A stretch of 64,000 nt of DNA from Streptomyces dioscori (GTDB lineage Bacteria; Actinomycetota; Actinomycetes; Streptomycetales; Streptomycetaceae). A program made the position numbers and the translations under genes. The notes beneath the pieces are model-generated. The model was not told the origin of the DNA. It saw nothing but the letters and a program-made list of their open reading frames with translations, and searched no databases. Shown piece after piece: positions 34,452 to 44,268 of the stretch; positions within the stretch are counted from its first letter, which is position 1, and each line of letters opens with the position of its first letter. The stretch is from NCBI RefSeq assembly GCF_003024195.1, contig NZ_KZ679038.1:1-64000 (forward strand), in the 5' to 3' direction.

Positions 34452-35417
34452 TCACCCCTTCGCCGCGGGCACGGTCCTTCCGCGGTCGCTCCGGGGGATG
34501 TCCGCCTTGATCGCGAACCACACCCCTCCCACGCCCTGCCCGTTGGTGTCCCCGGGCTTCTTGTCGCCCTTGAAGGTGTACGCGGGCCAGCAGTTGAAGG
34601 ACTCCTGCCGGCCTCCGCCCGGAGTGGTGAACGGGAACAGAACCCGGGGATCGAGCCCCGCTGCCTTCGCGTCCGCCGCCGTGACGGGCTCGCTGGGTGT
34701 CCACTTCTCCAGGCACTTCGCGTCACAGGCCGTCTTCATCGGCCAGGGCGTGTCCTTCGTGAACAGGTACAGCGTCCGGCCGTTCCTGTCCTGCAGCACC
34801 CGGCCGAGCCCGGGGCTGTTCAGGACGCCCAGGGCGGGCCGCTCGGTGCCCGCTCTCGTGCCGTCCGGAGCCGCGGCGTACCAGGTGTCCTTGATGCCCT
34901 GCCCGGCCGTGTCACCTTTTTTGCCGGGAGCGTAGGTGTAGAGGGGCTTGCCGGCGATGGTCATCTGCTCGACCCCGTCGGCACGGGTGATCGAGCCCAG
35001 TAGTTTCTGTGCCACCCCCTGGGCGGTTGCCGGTTCCCGCGCGGGGACCGGCAGCCAGGTCGTCGCGCACGCGTCCGTGCAACTCGACTTGCCGGGGCGG
35101 CTCTCGTCCGCCCTGGAGACGTACACGGTGCTGCCCTTCGAGTCGACCACGACGGAGCCGAGTTCCTCGTCCTGGCGAACGGAGATGCCCTGGGAGCTCA
35201 GGGGCACCGCCGGCTCCTCGACCACCTCCAGCTCGAACTTCCCCGACGGCTTCTCCCCGGCCTGTGTCGCACCCCCCTCGCCGGGCCGGTCGGCGCCGCA
35301 GGCGGACAGGGCCAGGGCGAGCACCATGGCGCCCGCGGCGACAGCGGTCCTCCGGTGGTTCCCGTGCAGATGCATGGCGTTGTGCGTGCGGCTGTACGTG
35401 TGGCTGTACGTGTTCAT
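34452..35417 (-). CDS. lipoprotein with two PF03640-type secreted repeats
   Basis: A 321-residue surface lipoprotein. The signal with lipobox LALSAC ends near residue 40 (MVLALALSAC). The mature part has two copies of the PF03640 repeat (secreted repeat of unknown function): STVYVSRADESRPGKSSCTD plus ACATTWLPV, with MTIAGKPLYTYAPGKKGDTA; then RTLYLFTKDTPW with CLEKWTPSEPV and FNCWPAYTFKGDKKPGD. Cys pairs suggest disulfides outside the membrane. GAGGAAGG precedes the ATG at 35417. It lies between the CHRD protein and the ECF sigma gene, all on the minus strand with gaps of 60 and 181 bp, so an operon is likely. Confidence 0.88.
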   Translation of the reverse strand: MNTYSHTYSRTHNAMHLHGNHRRTAVAAGAMVLALALSACGADRPGEGGATQAGEKPSGKFELEVVEEPAVPLSSQGISVRQDEELGSVVVDSKGSTVYVSRADESRPGKSSCTDACATTWLPVPAREPATAQGVAQKLLGSITRADGVEQMTIAGKPLYTYAPGKKGDTAGQGIKDTWYAAAPDGTRAGTERPALGVLNSPGLGRVLQDRNGRTLYLFTKDTPWPMKTACDAKCLEKWTPSEPVTAADAKAAGLDPRVLFPFTTPGGGRQESFNCWPAYTFKGDKKPGDTNGQGVGGVWFAIKADIPRSDRGRTVPAAKG

Positions 35418-35477
35418 GACCTTCCTCGCTTCGTCCGTACACGGCACCCCACCCCGAGGTGCCGAGGTGCCGAGGTG

Positions 35478-36491
35478 CTACTGGGTGGCGAGGAAGAGGT
35501 AGTCGGCGGTGTAGGGCACCTTGGCCGTGGGGTGGGCACCGGCGTCGCAGGTGCCGGCCGGGGCCACCCCGCCTTCGGTGTTGAGCCGCAGGACGGTCTG
35601 CGTCTTGGCCAGGAGCCCCTTGTCCGCACCCGTCTGCGTCGCCTTCAGGATGAGCTCGGGGATGTTGCCCTCGCCGTTGTCGAACTTGTTGAGAACGCTG
35701 CCGGTGACGGAGGAGCCGTCGGGCGCGATCCACTGCGGCGGCCCCGTGGGGCCGGGCTTGGCGAAGGTGTGGTCGATGTCGCCCTGGAGGGTGGCTTCGA
35801 CGTTGTCCTGGGTGAACGCGTAGGTGCCGTCGGGCTGCTTGGTGCAGGCGTAGACCTGGGACCCCTTGACGACCCCGCGCAGGGCCGAGTCCCGGATCGT
35901 GCCCGGCAGATCGACACGGCCGGGGAGGGCGAACGCCTGGCCGCGGACGGCGCCACCGGGGAACTCGCCGGTGTGCAGGTTGAAGTAGAACTTCTCGGGG
36001 TGGGCCTTGATGTCACGCAGCAGTGCGGCGTCCTTCACCTTCACGGTGCCGTAGACGTGCTTGCTGCCGTCCTTGAGCTTCTCGGTGAAGAACGGGATCT
36101 TCACATCGCCGTTGACTCCCCGCCCGCCCTGGTGCAGGTGCGCCAGGGTCGGAGTGTCCGTACCGCTCCACGCCAGCGCGAAGGACACGTCCTGGCCCTG
36201 GACGCGCATGAGCGCCACGGCGCGGCCGTCCTTGTCCCCGACCGCCGGCTTGCCCTCCACCGGCACCTCGTTGTCGCCGGTGAGGACCGAGGCGAAGAAC
36301 GTGGCCCCGGCCGCGTCCTTGCCGTAGCGGCCGATCGCCCCCGCAGCCTGCGCGGAGTCCGCCGACGCGTGCCCGCCCGCCGACTCGTGGGCCGCGCCGC
36401 CCGCGTCGATGTCGTCGCCGTTGCAGGCGGTCAGCATCAGGGCGCCGGTCAGAGCGGACGTGGCGATCAGTGCGAAACGCTTGCTGTTCAT
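35478..36491 (-). CDS. CHRD and DUF3455 fusion lipoprotein
   Basis: A 337-residue exported protein with lipobox LMLTAC in its first 25 residues. Two domains are visible: a CHRD (chordin-like) domain at about residues 60-185 (FFASVLTGDNEVPV, LAHLHQGGRGVNGDVKIPFF, FYFNLHTGEFPGGAVRGQ) and a DUF3455-like domain at about 200-337 (YAFTQDNVEATLQGDIDHTF, IAPDGSSVTGSVLNKFDNGE, TVLRLNTEGGVAPAGTC, VPYTADYLF). The fusion of these two usually separate domains is unusual. GGGGAGG lies 9 bases before the ATG at 36491. It heads the presumed operon with the PF03640 lipoprotein and ECF sigma factor. Confidence 0.85.
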   Translation of the reverse strand: MNSKRFALIATSALTGALMLTACNGDDIDAGGAAHESAGGHASADSAQAAGAIGRYGKDAAGATFFASVLTGDNEVPVEGKPAVGDKDGRAVALMRVQGQDVSFALAWSGTDTPTLAHLHQGGRGVNGDVKIPFFTEKLKDGSKHVYGTVKVKDAALLRDIKAHPEKFYFNLHTGEFPGGAVRGQAFALPGRVDLPGTIRDSALRGVVKGSQVYACTKQPDGTYAFTQDNVEATLQGDIDHTFAKPGPTGPPQWIAPDGSSVTGSVLNKFDNGEGNIPELILKATQTGADKGLLAKTQTVLRLNTEGGVAPAGTCDAGAHPTAKVPYTADYLFLATQ

Positions 36492-36846
36492 GAGGTGTTG
36501 CCTCCCCGTGGGTGTCACCGCGGGTGGGTCCGCGGTCCGACACCTGAGACACGGGATACTCCTGCGCTCCGGGTCACCCGGTGACAGTCCTGAGACATTC
36601 CTGGAACCGGCCGGGACCAATTCGGCAGCCGCCGGCTCCTCAACGGGCTGTCGTAGAGCGTTCAGGCTCCGGGCGTACCGCGGCGCATGAGTGGGGCACC
36701 CCCATCGACTTGGGTACATCTCACACCGGGATCTGAGTATGAGACCCGGGACGCGGAGCCGATCCTGTGCCTAATATCGCCACGCACCGGGAAGATCGGG
36801 CGTGGTTTGCACGAGCCCCGAGGCGAAAGACGACCGGGGGTAAACC
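36492..36846. other. divergent promoter region without a gene
   Basis: Spacer between the CHRD lipoprotein gene (minus) and the next lipoprotein gene (plus). No coding frame is convincing. It should hold both promoters; I see no clear -35/-10 pair or dyad that I would name. Confidence 0.55.
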
Positions 36847-37725
36847 ATGGCAAACATTCATGAAGCACGCCGAACTGCCGCGATGGGGACGGCCGTTGCG
36901 TTGGCTGTCGCCGTCCTTGCCGCCTGTGGCGGGGACGGTACCGCTTCGGAGAAGACGGACAGGGGCGGTAAGGGATCGGCGAGTACCGACGCCGGGGGGC
37001 CGGTCAAGAGCAGCCCGTCCGGGGGCCCGAGCCCGGACGGGAAAGCGAGCGGCGAGCCCACCGGATCCACGACGGACCCGCAACAGAGTGCTGACGCCTA
37101 CGACTTCACACCCGACCCCGAGAAGGTCCCCGAGAACGCTGCGCAAGCACGCAAGCTGACCCGGAACGCTTCACTGGCCCCGGCTGACTGGACGCCCGGC
37201 ATGGTGAAGCACGACCCGTACGAGACGGCGGGTACCTGGCCGGTTCTCGCCGATTCCTGCGTCTGGTCGCGCGCCGGCCTGCCGCAGCACGTCCTGGACA
37301 GCTACATCCGCCGGATCGACGTACCGGCGAAGGACGGCAAGGGCCGTGTGCGGGGTTCGGTGACGGTGACGATCCACCGGACGGCCGAGGACGCCGACCG
37401 GGAGATGAAGGACACGGTCCAGGAGAGTTTCCGCTGCCCGGGGCAGGACCTGGGCGGCGGACAGCGGCTGGACGGCCTGATGTCGATGCACCTGGACCAG
37501 AAGGACATCAAGAACGCGGACGCCACACTGTTCGAGGCGGGCAAGTACACCGGAGGCGGTTCGGGCGGGACACAGGAGTACGTGTGGACGAAGTCCCGTA
37601 TCGGCCCGGTGACGACGGCCGTCTCGGTCAAGGGGGCCCGGGGGTACGAGACCACGGACCTCATCCGGCTGGCGGCCGAGGCGGGCGCCAAGCTCCTCTA
37701 CCGGGTCGAGACGGAGCTGAAGTGA
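36847..37725 (+). CDS. putative lipoprotein next to the sensor kinase
   Basis: A 292-residue exported lipoprotein with lipobox VLAAC (Cys at residue 27; signal MANIHEARRTAAMGTAVALA). A Ser/Gly/Pro-rich linker (about 30-80) links the membrane to a globular domain of about 200 residues that includes WPVLADSCVWSRAGLPQHVL and FRCPGQDLGGGQRLDG, where two Cys could pair. The family is not named by anything I recognise. A GGGGG ribosome site precedes the ATG. It is 114 bp upstream of the kinase-sensor gene and could be a companion that binds its ligand or its extracellular domain. Confidence 0.7.
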   Translation: MANIHEARRTAAMGTAVALAVAVLAACGGDGTASEKTDRGGKGSASTDAGGPVKSSPSGGPSPDGKASGEPTGSTTDPQQSADAYDFTPDPEKVPENAAQARKLTRNASLAPADWTPGMVKHDPYETAGTWPVLADSCVWSRAGLPQHVLDSYIRRIDVPAKDGKGRVRGSVTVTIHRTAEDADREMKDTVQESFRCPGQDLGGGQRLDGLMSMHLDQKDIKNADATLFEAGKYTGGGSGGTQEYVWTKSRIGPVTTAVSVKGARGYETTDLIRLAAEAGAKLLYRVETELK

Positions 37726-37839
37726 CCGTGCCCGGCAGGCACCCGGCGCCTGACGGGGCCGGCCACCGCCATGAACCGATCCCCCACGGGCCGACCGCCG
37801 CCAGATGACCACGCTCAGATCTCCGGGACGTCACCGCTG

Positions 37840-40026
37840 ATGGAACCACTCCACTCCTCCGATCCGGCCCACATAGCCGGCTACCGCATCCTCGGCCGGC
37901 TCGGCGCCGGCGGAATGGGCGTGGTCCTGCTGGGCCGCTCCCAGGGCGGCGCGCTCGTCGCGATCAAGCTGATCCGGGCCGAGTACGCCGACGACGCCGC
38001 CTTCCGTGCCCGCTTCCGCCGTGAGGTGTCCATCGCCCGGCAGGTCCGCAACCGCTGGGCGGTGCCGGTGGTGGATGCGGACACGGAGGCGGCGGCGCCC
38101 TGGCTGGCGACCGAGTTCGTGCCCGGCCCGGCGCTGAGCGACGCGGTCGGAGCCGGGACGCCGTTCCCGGAGCACAGCGTGCGGGCCCTCGGCGCGTTGC
38201 TCGCCGAGGCACTGGAGGCGGTACACGCGGCGGGGATGGTGCACCGGGACGTCAAGCCGGGCAACGTCCTGCTCGCTCTGGACGGGCCTCGGCTGATCGA
38301 CTTCGGTATCGCCCGCGCCTTGGACGACACCGTTCTCACCGCGACGGGCACCGTCGTCGGTTCCCCCGGCTTCCTCTCCCCCGAGCAGGCCCAGGGCCGC
38401 CGGATCGGACCGCCCAGCGACATCTTCTCGCTGGGCTGTGTCCTGGCATACGCGGCGACCGGCCGCCGTCCGTTCGGCAGCGGCCCGGTCGACGCGATGC
38501 TGTTCCGTACGGTCTACGACCCGCCGGACCTCGACGGCATACCCCAGGCTCTGCTGCCCGTCGTCCAGGCATGTGTGTCCAAGGACGCGGAGTCCCGGCC
38601 GACGGCCGCGCAGATCCGGACGCAGTGGACGCGGTGGACACAGGACACGGCCGGGCGGGGCTGGCTGCCCGCCCCGGTGACCCATCTGATCGCGGCACGT
38701 TCCACGCAGATGCTGAGCCTCCCGGACATCGAGTCGACTCAGTTCGCGGCGCCCCGGGACGACGCGGACACCCGTCCCGTACAGCCCGGAGCCCCCGCGC
38801 CCGGCCGGCGCCGCTTCCTGACCTACCTGGCTGCGGGCGGCGCGGTCGTCGCAGCAGGCGGGGCGACTGCAGCGTGGCTCACCGGAGTGGGTGACGACGG
38901 CCAGACCGGTTCGGACGGTGACCGAAGCACTGGTTCGGACGGCAACGGCGACCGGGCGAAAACCCGCCCGGTGCTGGGCATCGGGTTGCAAGCGGATCTG
39001 AGCGGCGCGCAGAGCGCCCGGGGCAAGGCACAACAGCAGGGAGCTCAGTTGGCGGTCGAGGCGCACAACGCGCGCTCGGACGCCCCCTTCAGCCTGAAGC
39101 TGACCATGGTCGACGACCGAGGTGACGAAGCGCGGGCGCTGACCGCCGCCCGCCGGTTCACGGACGACACCTCGGTGGTCGCCGTCCTGGGTGCGACGAG
39201 CACACAGACGGCGGGCGCGGTGCTGAGCGCGTACGACGAGGCCGCCCTGTCGGTGATCAGCGTGACGGACGGGGACACCCGGCACATCAACCGGGTGTTC
39301 CAGTGTGCCCGGCCGAACGACGCCATGCAGATGGTCGCCGTCTCCAGCTACCTCGGGATCCACGATCTGGACGACATCGCCCTCGTCGACAACGAGACGG
39401 AGTACAGCCGCCAAGTCACCCGCTTCCTCAGCGAGGGCCTGCGCACCGGCGGCGACCGGACCGTCCTCGCCGAAACCTTGCCGCTGGACAGCGACGACCA
39501 CGAGGCCCGCGCCCGGCAGATGGTGGCGAAGCGGCCCGGGGCCGTGGTCCACGGCGGGGACTGGCAGGATGCCGCCCGCTTCGCCCGCGCCCTCGCGAAG
39601 ACCGGCTACCGGGGCCCGAAGTTCGCCACCCAGGCCGCCCACGACCCGCGGTTCCTGCGCGAGGCGGGCGCCGCGGGCGACGACTGGCTGATCGTGTCCA
39701 CGGCGGTCGACCCGTCGGCCGTGCGCTCGGCGGGCGCCTTCGGGAAGGCGTTCCGCGCCCGCTTCGACACGGCGCCGCCGCTGTTCGCCGCCGAGGCGTA
39801 CGACGCGGTCCGGCTGATCATCGCCTGCGTGGAGGGCCTGGACAGGAAGAGCGTGTCCCGCCAGGACCTGGTGCCGGTGCTGCGGACAACCACGTTCACA
39901 GGGGTGTCCAAGCCGTACGCCTTCAACAAGGAGAACGGCTGGTACACGGGCGACCAGGGCGTCTTCCTCTACCGGGTGGAGAACGGCCAGTTCCGCTTCC
40001 TGGGCACAGACCCCGCGAAAGCCTGA
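37840..40026 (+). CDS. Ser/Thr protein kinase fused to a periplasmic-binding-type sensor domain
   Basis: A 728-residue transmembrane kinase. Residues 1-270 are a Hanks-type kinase: glycine loop GRLGAGGMG, Lys43 in VAIKLI, HRDVKPGN with Asp137, DFG at 154-156, and SPEQ. About 326-348 is the only membrane helix (FLTYLAAGGAVVAAGGATAAW). About 375-728 is an extracellular ABC-type branched-chain-amino-acid-binding-like domain (Peripla_BP_6 type): GIGLQADLSGAQSARGKAQQ, VVAVLGATSTQTAGAVLSAY, YSRQVTRFLSEGLRTGGDRT. The kinase thus has the layout of a ligand-sensing receptor. The ATG at 37840 matches the usual family start (M.PL..SDP); an ATG at 37771 is possible. Confidence 0.92.
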   Translation: MEPLHSSDPAHIAGYRILGRLGAGGMGVVLLGRSQGGALVAIKLIRAEYADDAAFRARFRREVSIARQVRNRWAVPVVDADTEAAAPWLATEFVPGPALSDAVGAGTPFPEHSVRALGALLAEALEAVHAAGMVHRDVKPGNVLLALDGPRLIDFGIARALDDTVLTATGTVVGSPGFLSPEQAQGRRIGPPSDIFSLGCVLAYAATGRRPFGSGPVDAMLFRTVYDPPDLDGIPQALLPVVQACVSKDAESRPTAAQIRTQWTRWTQDTAGRGWLPAPVTHLIAARSTQMLSLPDIESTQFAAPRDDADTRPVQPGAPAPGRRRFLTYLAAGGAVVAAGGATAAWLTGVGDDGQTGSDGDRSTGSDGNGDRAKTRPVLGIGLQADLSGAQSARGKAQQQGAQLAVEAHNARSDAPFSLKLTMVDDRGDEARALTAARRFTDDTSVVAVLGATSTQTAGAVLSAYDEAALSVISVTDGDTRHINRVFQCARPNDAMQMVAVSSYLGIHDLDDIALVDNETEYSRQVTRFLSEGLRTGGDRTVLAETLPLDSDDHEARARQMVAKRPGAVVHGGDWQDAARFARALAKTGYRGPKFATQAAHDPRFLREAGAAGDDWLIVSTAVDPSAVRSAGAFGKAFRARFDTAPPLFAAEAYDAVRLIIACVEGLDRKSVSRQDLVPVLRTTTFTGVSKPYAFNKENGWYTGDQGVFLYRVENGQFRFLGTDPAKA

Positions 40027-40167
40027 GCAGGCTTCCGGGGAGGGATGGGTCGCGTCGTTCGCCATCCCAGGATGGCTCGTTGGCACTGACGGGAGTTACG
40101 CGTCCAGCGCCGGCGGTGCCGAAGGCTGCGGCGGCGACATCCCTGGAAGCGCGGGCGTGATTCTGTC

Positions 40168-40857
40168 CTACTCCAGCCCGCGCTTGCCCGGTGTCCAGAA
40201 CGGCTTGGTGAGTACCGCCCGTCGGTCCCAGCCGGCCTCTCGCACGAGCACCTGCCGCACGTGCTGCACGGTCCGTGCCTCCCCGGCGACGTACGCGATC
40301 CCGCCCGGCTCGGGGGCGAGGCGTCGCACCGCCTCCGGGAGCGAAGTGCCATTCCTGATGATCCAGTCGAGGCGGTCCGCGTACGGCAGGGGGAGCCGGT
40401 CGGCTGCCGTCTCCGTTTCGATGCAGCCGGAGATTCGCGCCCCGTCAGGCAGTGCGCCCAGCATCGCACCGAAGGCCACCGAAGCCGTTTCCTCGCCGAC
40501 GAAGACATGGTGCGCGGCGTCGGGCCGCAGCGTGAACGTCCCTTCGGGCTTGCGCATTCGGACCCGGTCGCCGACGGTGGCGCTGCTCCCCCACCGTGCT
40601 CCGGGGCCACCCCCGGGGTGACCCAGTACGCACAGTTCGACGGCGCCCTCCGGGTCGTAGTGCCGGATCGAGTACGTGCGCAGCGTCAGGCCGTCGCCGA
40701 CCATGACCCTCACCTGCTGTCCGGGGCGGACACTCAGCCCGGACAGGCCCTCGCCCTCGACGCGTATGCGGCGGAGCCGGGCGGCGACAGGTTCGGTCTC
40801 GGTGACCGTGCCCTGAAGCGTCAGCAGGTCCAGGAGGGGGGAGAGCAGGGCAGCCAT
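40168..40857 (-). CDS. siderophore-interacting protein (FAD/NAD(P)-binding)
   Basis: A 229-residue flavin-dependent ferric-siderophore reductase. The FAD-binding beta-barrel contains LRRIRVEGEGLSGLSVRPGQ and RTYSIRHYDPEGAVELCVLG, and the NAD(P)-binding SIP C-terminal half has HHVFVGEETASVAFGAMLGA and GIAYVAGEARTVQHVRQVL. It frees iron from siderophores in the cytosol. GAGGAG lies 4 bases before the ATG at 40857. The dyad at 40927-40958, 70 bp upstream, is the likely regulatory site. No siderophore genes are nearby. Confidence 0.92.
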   Translation of the reverse strand: MAALLSPLLDLLTLQGTVTETEPVAARLRRIRVEGEGLSGLSVRPGQQVRVMVGDGLTLRTYSIRHYDPEGAVELCVLGHPGGGPGARWGSSATVGDRVRMRKPEGTFTLRPDAAHHVFVGEETASVAFGAMLGALPDGARISGCIETETAADRLPLPYADRLDWIIRNGTSLPEAVRRLAPEPGGIAYVAGEARTVQHVRQVLVREAGWDRRAVLTKPFWTPGKRGLE

Positions 40858-40926
40858 GGGGCTCCTCGGAAACTCGTCGATGCGGTGGGCGCTGAAGGCC
40901 AACTTCGGACTTCGAACCGAACGCGA

Positions 40927-40958
40927 CACTATCGCGTTTCTCCGCACACGCGATAGTG
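40927..40958. promoter_or_regulatory. 11-bp inverted repeat upstream of the siderophore-interacting protein gene
   Basis: CACTATCGCGT and ACGCGATAGTG are perfect 11-bp arms separated by 10 bp. This lies in a promoter position. The arm core TATCGCG recalls binding sites of MarR/PadR/TetR-like repressors, but no such gene is adjacent; iron-regulator boxes of the DmdR/IdeR type look different. Confidence 0.55.
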
Positions 40959-41061
40959 CTCGTTTAGGTGATTGGCCGCGACCGACTACGCCGAGCTCCT
41001 CCGAGGCCGCGATCACTGGACCGACCGTGAACAGCAGCGGGATCGCATCCACACCGGCTAT

Positions 41062-41109
41062 GGGCCAGCGGGCCAGCGGGCCAGCAGGCCAGCAGGCCAG
41101 CAGGCCGCC
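41062..41109. repeat. tandem octamer array, (G/A)GGCCAGC
   Basis: Six consecutive 8-bp units: three GGGCCAGC, two AGGCCAGC and a last degenerate AGGCCGCC. It lies in the space behind the siderophore-interacting protein promoter and the end of the next minus-strand gene. Confidence 0.8.
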
Positions 41110-41181
41110 CAGGAAAGCAGCGGATGGTGCGGTCACCTGCAGGGCGGCAACCTGCCCGGGTGCCTGGGGATGCGCGCTGCG

Positions 41182-42123
<942 letters not shown>

Positions 42124-42415
42124 ATCAGTGACCCCGTTCCCCGCCCGGTGACCTCCGGCGGTTCCGCTCGACTCGCACGACGGCCTCCTCGGAGGGCGTC
42201 CGACCGGCCGTTGGGCCGGTGCGCCTGCCGGTCATTCCCCACGTGAGACACGGCCAACTCCTCGACGACGGCAGTGCGTTGTGTGGCACAGCCTGCGGGC
42301 CTGGCGTCCATCCTGCTGCGACCGGGTGTCCCCGGCCGGTTCAAGTCGGGGCGTCTGAACAGTCGGACGCGAGGTCGGCACCATGCCATCGGTGACGACC
42401 AGCGCCGGGCGGTGG

Positions 42416-43747
42416 TCAGGCGTCCGCGACCTGGCCGGGCCCGGGACGGACGGGGCACGAGCCGGCATGGGGCGCGGAACCGACGCCGTACGGTGAACCG
42501 GCGCTCAGCACGGTCGGAGTGCCCCTGTGGTGTTCGTCCGACGGCGGGGTGAAGGCGACGTCGAGGCGGGTGAGCCCGCGGAAGTTGAGGCTGCGCTGCC
42601 ACTGCGGGGCCGCGCCGTCGAGCCGCAGGCCGGGAAGCCGGGTCAGGAGTGTCTCCAGAACGATCGCGCCTTCCAGGCGGGCCAGGGCCGCGCCCAGGCA
42701 GAAGTGCGGACCGTGCCCGAATGACATATGCCGTGCGCCGGGCCGTTCGAAGTCCAGCACATGGGGATCGGGAAACACGGCCGGGTCCCGGTTCGCGGCG
42801 CCGCCCACCAGAAGCACTGTCTGGCCTTCGGTAATGGTGCGGCCCGCCAGGTCCAGGTCTCGGCGCGCCCGGCGCAGCATCAGCTGTACCGGGGCGTCGT
42901 AGCGCAGGAGTTCCTCGACCGCTGCGGGCATCAGATCCGGTCGGCTGCGCAGTTGGTCGGCCGCGTGCGGGTGGCGGAGCAGGGCGAGGGTGGCGTTGCC
43001 GATGAAGTGCGTGGTGGTCTCGTGGCCGGCGATCAGGAGGAGGGCGCAGTTGGCAAGGAGTTCGTCGAGGTCCTGGTCGGTGTTCTCGGCCTGTGCGCCC
43101 ACCAGGGCACGCAGTGTGTAGGGGGACGGCGGGATGTCGCGGCGGCTGAGGAGCTCCCGGAAGTAGGCGAGCATGTCGGTCATGCTCTGCGAGGCCTCGC
43201 GGTTGCGGTCGGCGTCCAGCCGGGAATTGCCTATGGCCTCGGCGATCGGCTCGGACCAGGAGGCCAGGGCGGGGCGGTCCTCCTCCGGTACGTCGAGGAG
43301 GTCGCAGATGATCGTGAGAGGCAGGGGGCGGGCGAGGTCCGCGACGATGTCCATCCGCCCGGCCGGCACCGCCCCGGTGATGATCCGGTCGACGGCTTCG
43401 ACGATCCGGCCGCGCAGTGTCTGCACTGCCCGAGGGGCGAAGGCCTTGCTGATCAGAGCCCGTAGCCGGGGGTGGTCGGGGGCGTCGTTGTAGAGCATCT
43501 GCCTGCTCAGCACCCGGGCCAGCGGCCGCAGTTCCTCGGGGACGTCCTCGATGTCGGGGTAGCGCACCGAGGACAGCCCCGGGTCACCGGCCGCTTTGCT
43601 GACCACTGCGTGCCCGGTGGCGACCCACGCGCGCAGGGTGCGGTCCCAGAACAGGTCGTCGTTGCTCCGCAGCTCTTCGTAGAAGTCGTAGAAACGCTCT
43701 TGGACTTGGGGCCGAAAGGCACGCAACAACGAGGTGGGGGTGCTCAT
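42416..43747 (-). CDS. cytochrome P450
   Basis: A 443-residue haem monooxygenase. The I-helix motif AGHETT is at 240-245, the ExxR in EELLRY near 279-282, and the haem-binding loop FGHGPHFCLG has its ligand Cys at 350. It needs ferredoxin and reductase partners, none of which is encoded nearby, so it must use general ones. The last ~45 residues (from about 400, PPSDEHHRGTPTVL onward) are an extension beyond the usual end and look low in structure. The ATG at 43747 gives the family start MSTPTSLLRAFRPQ, but no strong ribosome site is visible. Substrate unknown. Confidence 0.93.
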   Translation of the reverse strand: MSTPTSLLRAFRPQVQERFYDFYEELRSNDDLFWDRTLRAWVATGHAVVSKAAGDPGLSSVRYPDIEDVPEELRPLARVLSRQMLYNDAPDHPRLRALISKAFAPRAVQTLRGRIVEAVDRIITGAVPAGRMDIVADLARPLPLTIICDLLDVPEEDRPALASWSEPIAEAIGNSRLDADRNREASQSMTDMLAYFRELLSRRDIPPSPYTLRALVGAQAENTDQDLDELLANCALLLIAGHETTTHFIGNATLALLRHPHAADQLRSRPDLMPAAVEELLRYDAPVQLMLRRARRDLDLAGRTITEGQTVLLVGGAANRDPAVFPDPHVLDFERPGARHMSFGHGPHFCLGAALARLEGAIVLETLLTRLPGLRLDGAAPQWQRSLNFRGLTRLDVAFTPPSDEHHRGTPTVLSAGSPYGVGSAPHAGSCPVRPGPGQVADA

Positions 43748-43947
43748 CGGCTCAGGCTAGACGGTCCGCGTATCCGGGCCGGGGCCGAGAAGTCCCCAGC
43801 TCACGAGTTAGTAGGCGATTGCGTACTTTCACCGAAGCCCTCGGATCCAGCGTGCGGCAGCGTTGCCACCGGGCCATGGATGCCTCCGAGGTGACCGAGT
43901 GGAGAGAACGCGGGTGAACGATGTGAGTACGCTGCGTCGCGGCGGCT

Positions 43948-44223
43948 GTGTGGGTGCTTTCGATGACGGTGCTGAGCGCTTGCGGCAGTGGGACCGAGAG
44001 CCCCGGCGGCCCGACGAGGGAAGTCACCTCCGGCGCGGCGGCGTCGGCTTCCGCATCGGCACCGAGCGAGAAGCCCCAGGCGTCGGCTGAGCTCCAGACA
44101 TCGGTCAAGGCCCTGAGCGACGCCCAGTTGCAGCCCGCCATCACTCCCCGGGCTCTGCCTCAGGCCCCGGGCTCTGCCTCAGCCTCCGTACGGCCGAAAC
44201 GCGTGCCGGAGGCGCCCCGGTAG
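43948..44223 (+). pseudogene. short lipoprotein remnant
   Basis: The frame reads a lipobox (VLSMTVLSACGSG), then an Ala/Ser-rich linker, then ELQTSVKALSDAQLQPAITP and stops. This is the start of a Streptomyces-type lipoprotein. The basic N-terminus (VSTLRRGG) lies in another frame just upstream, and the globular part is missing, so the gene appears frameshifted and truncated. It could also be a short real lipoprotein with a start at 43948, but the signal would then be only about 12 residues long. Confidence 0.4.
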
Positions 44224-44268
44224 CAGGAACTGTTCACTTTCGAAGACCATGTGTGATGTGGGGGATCT

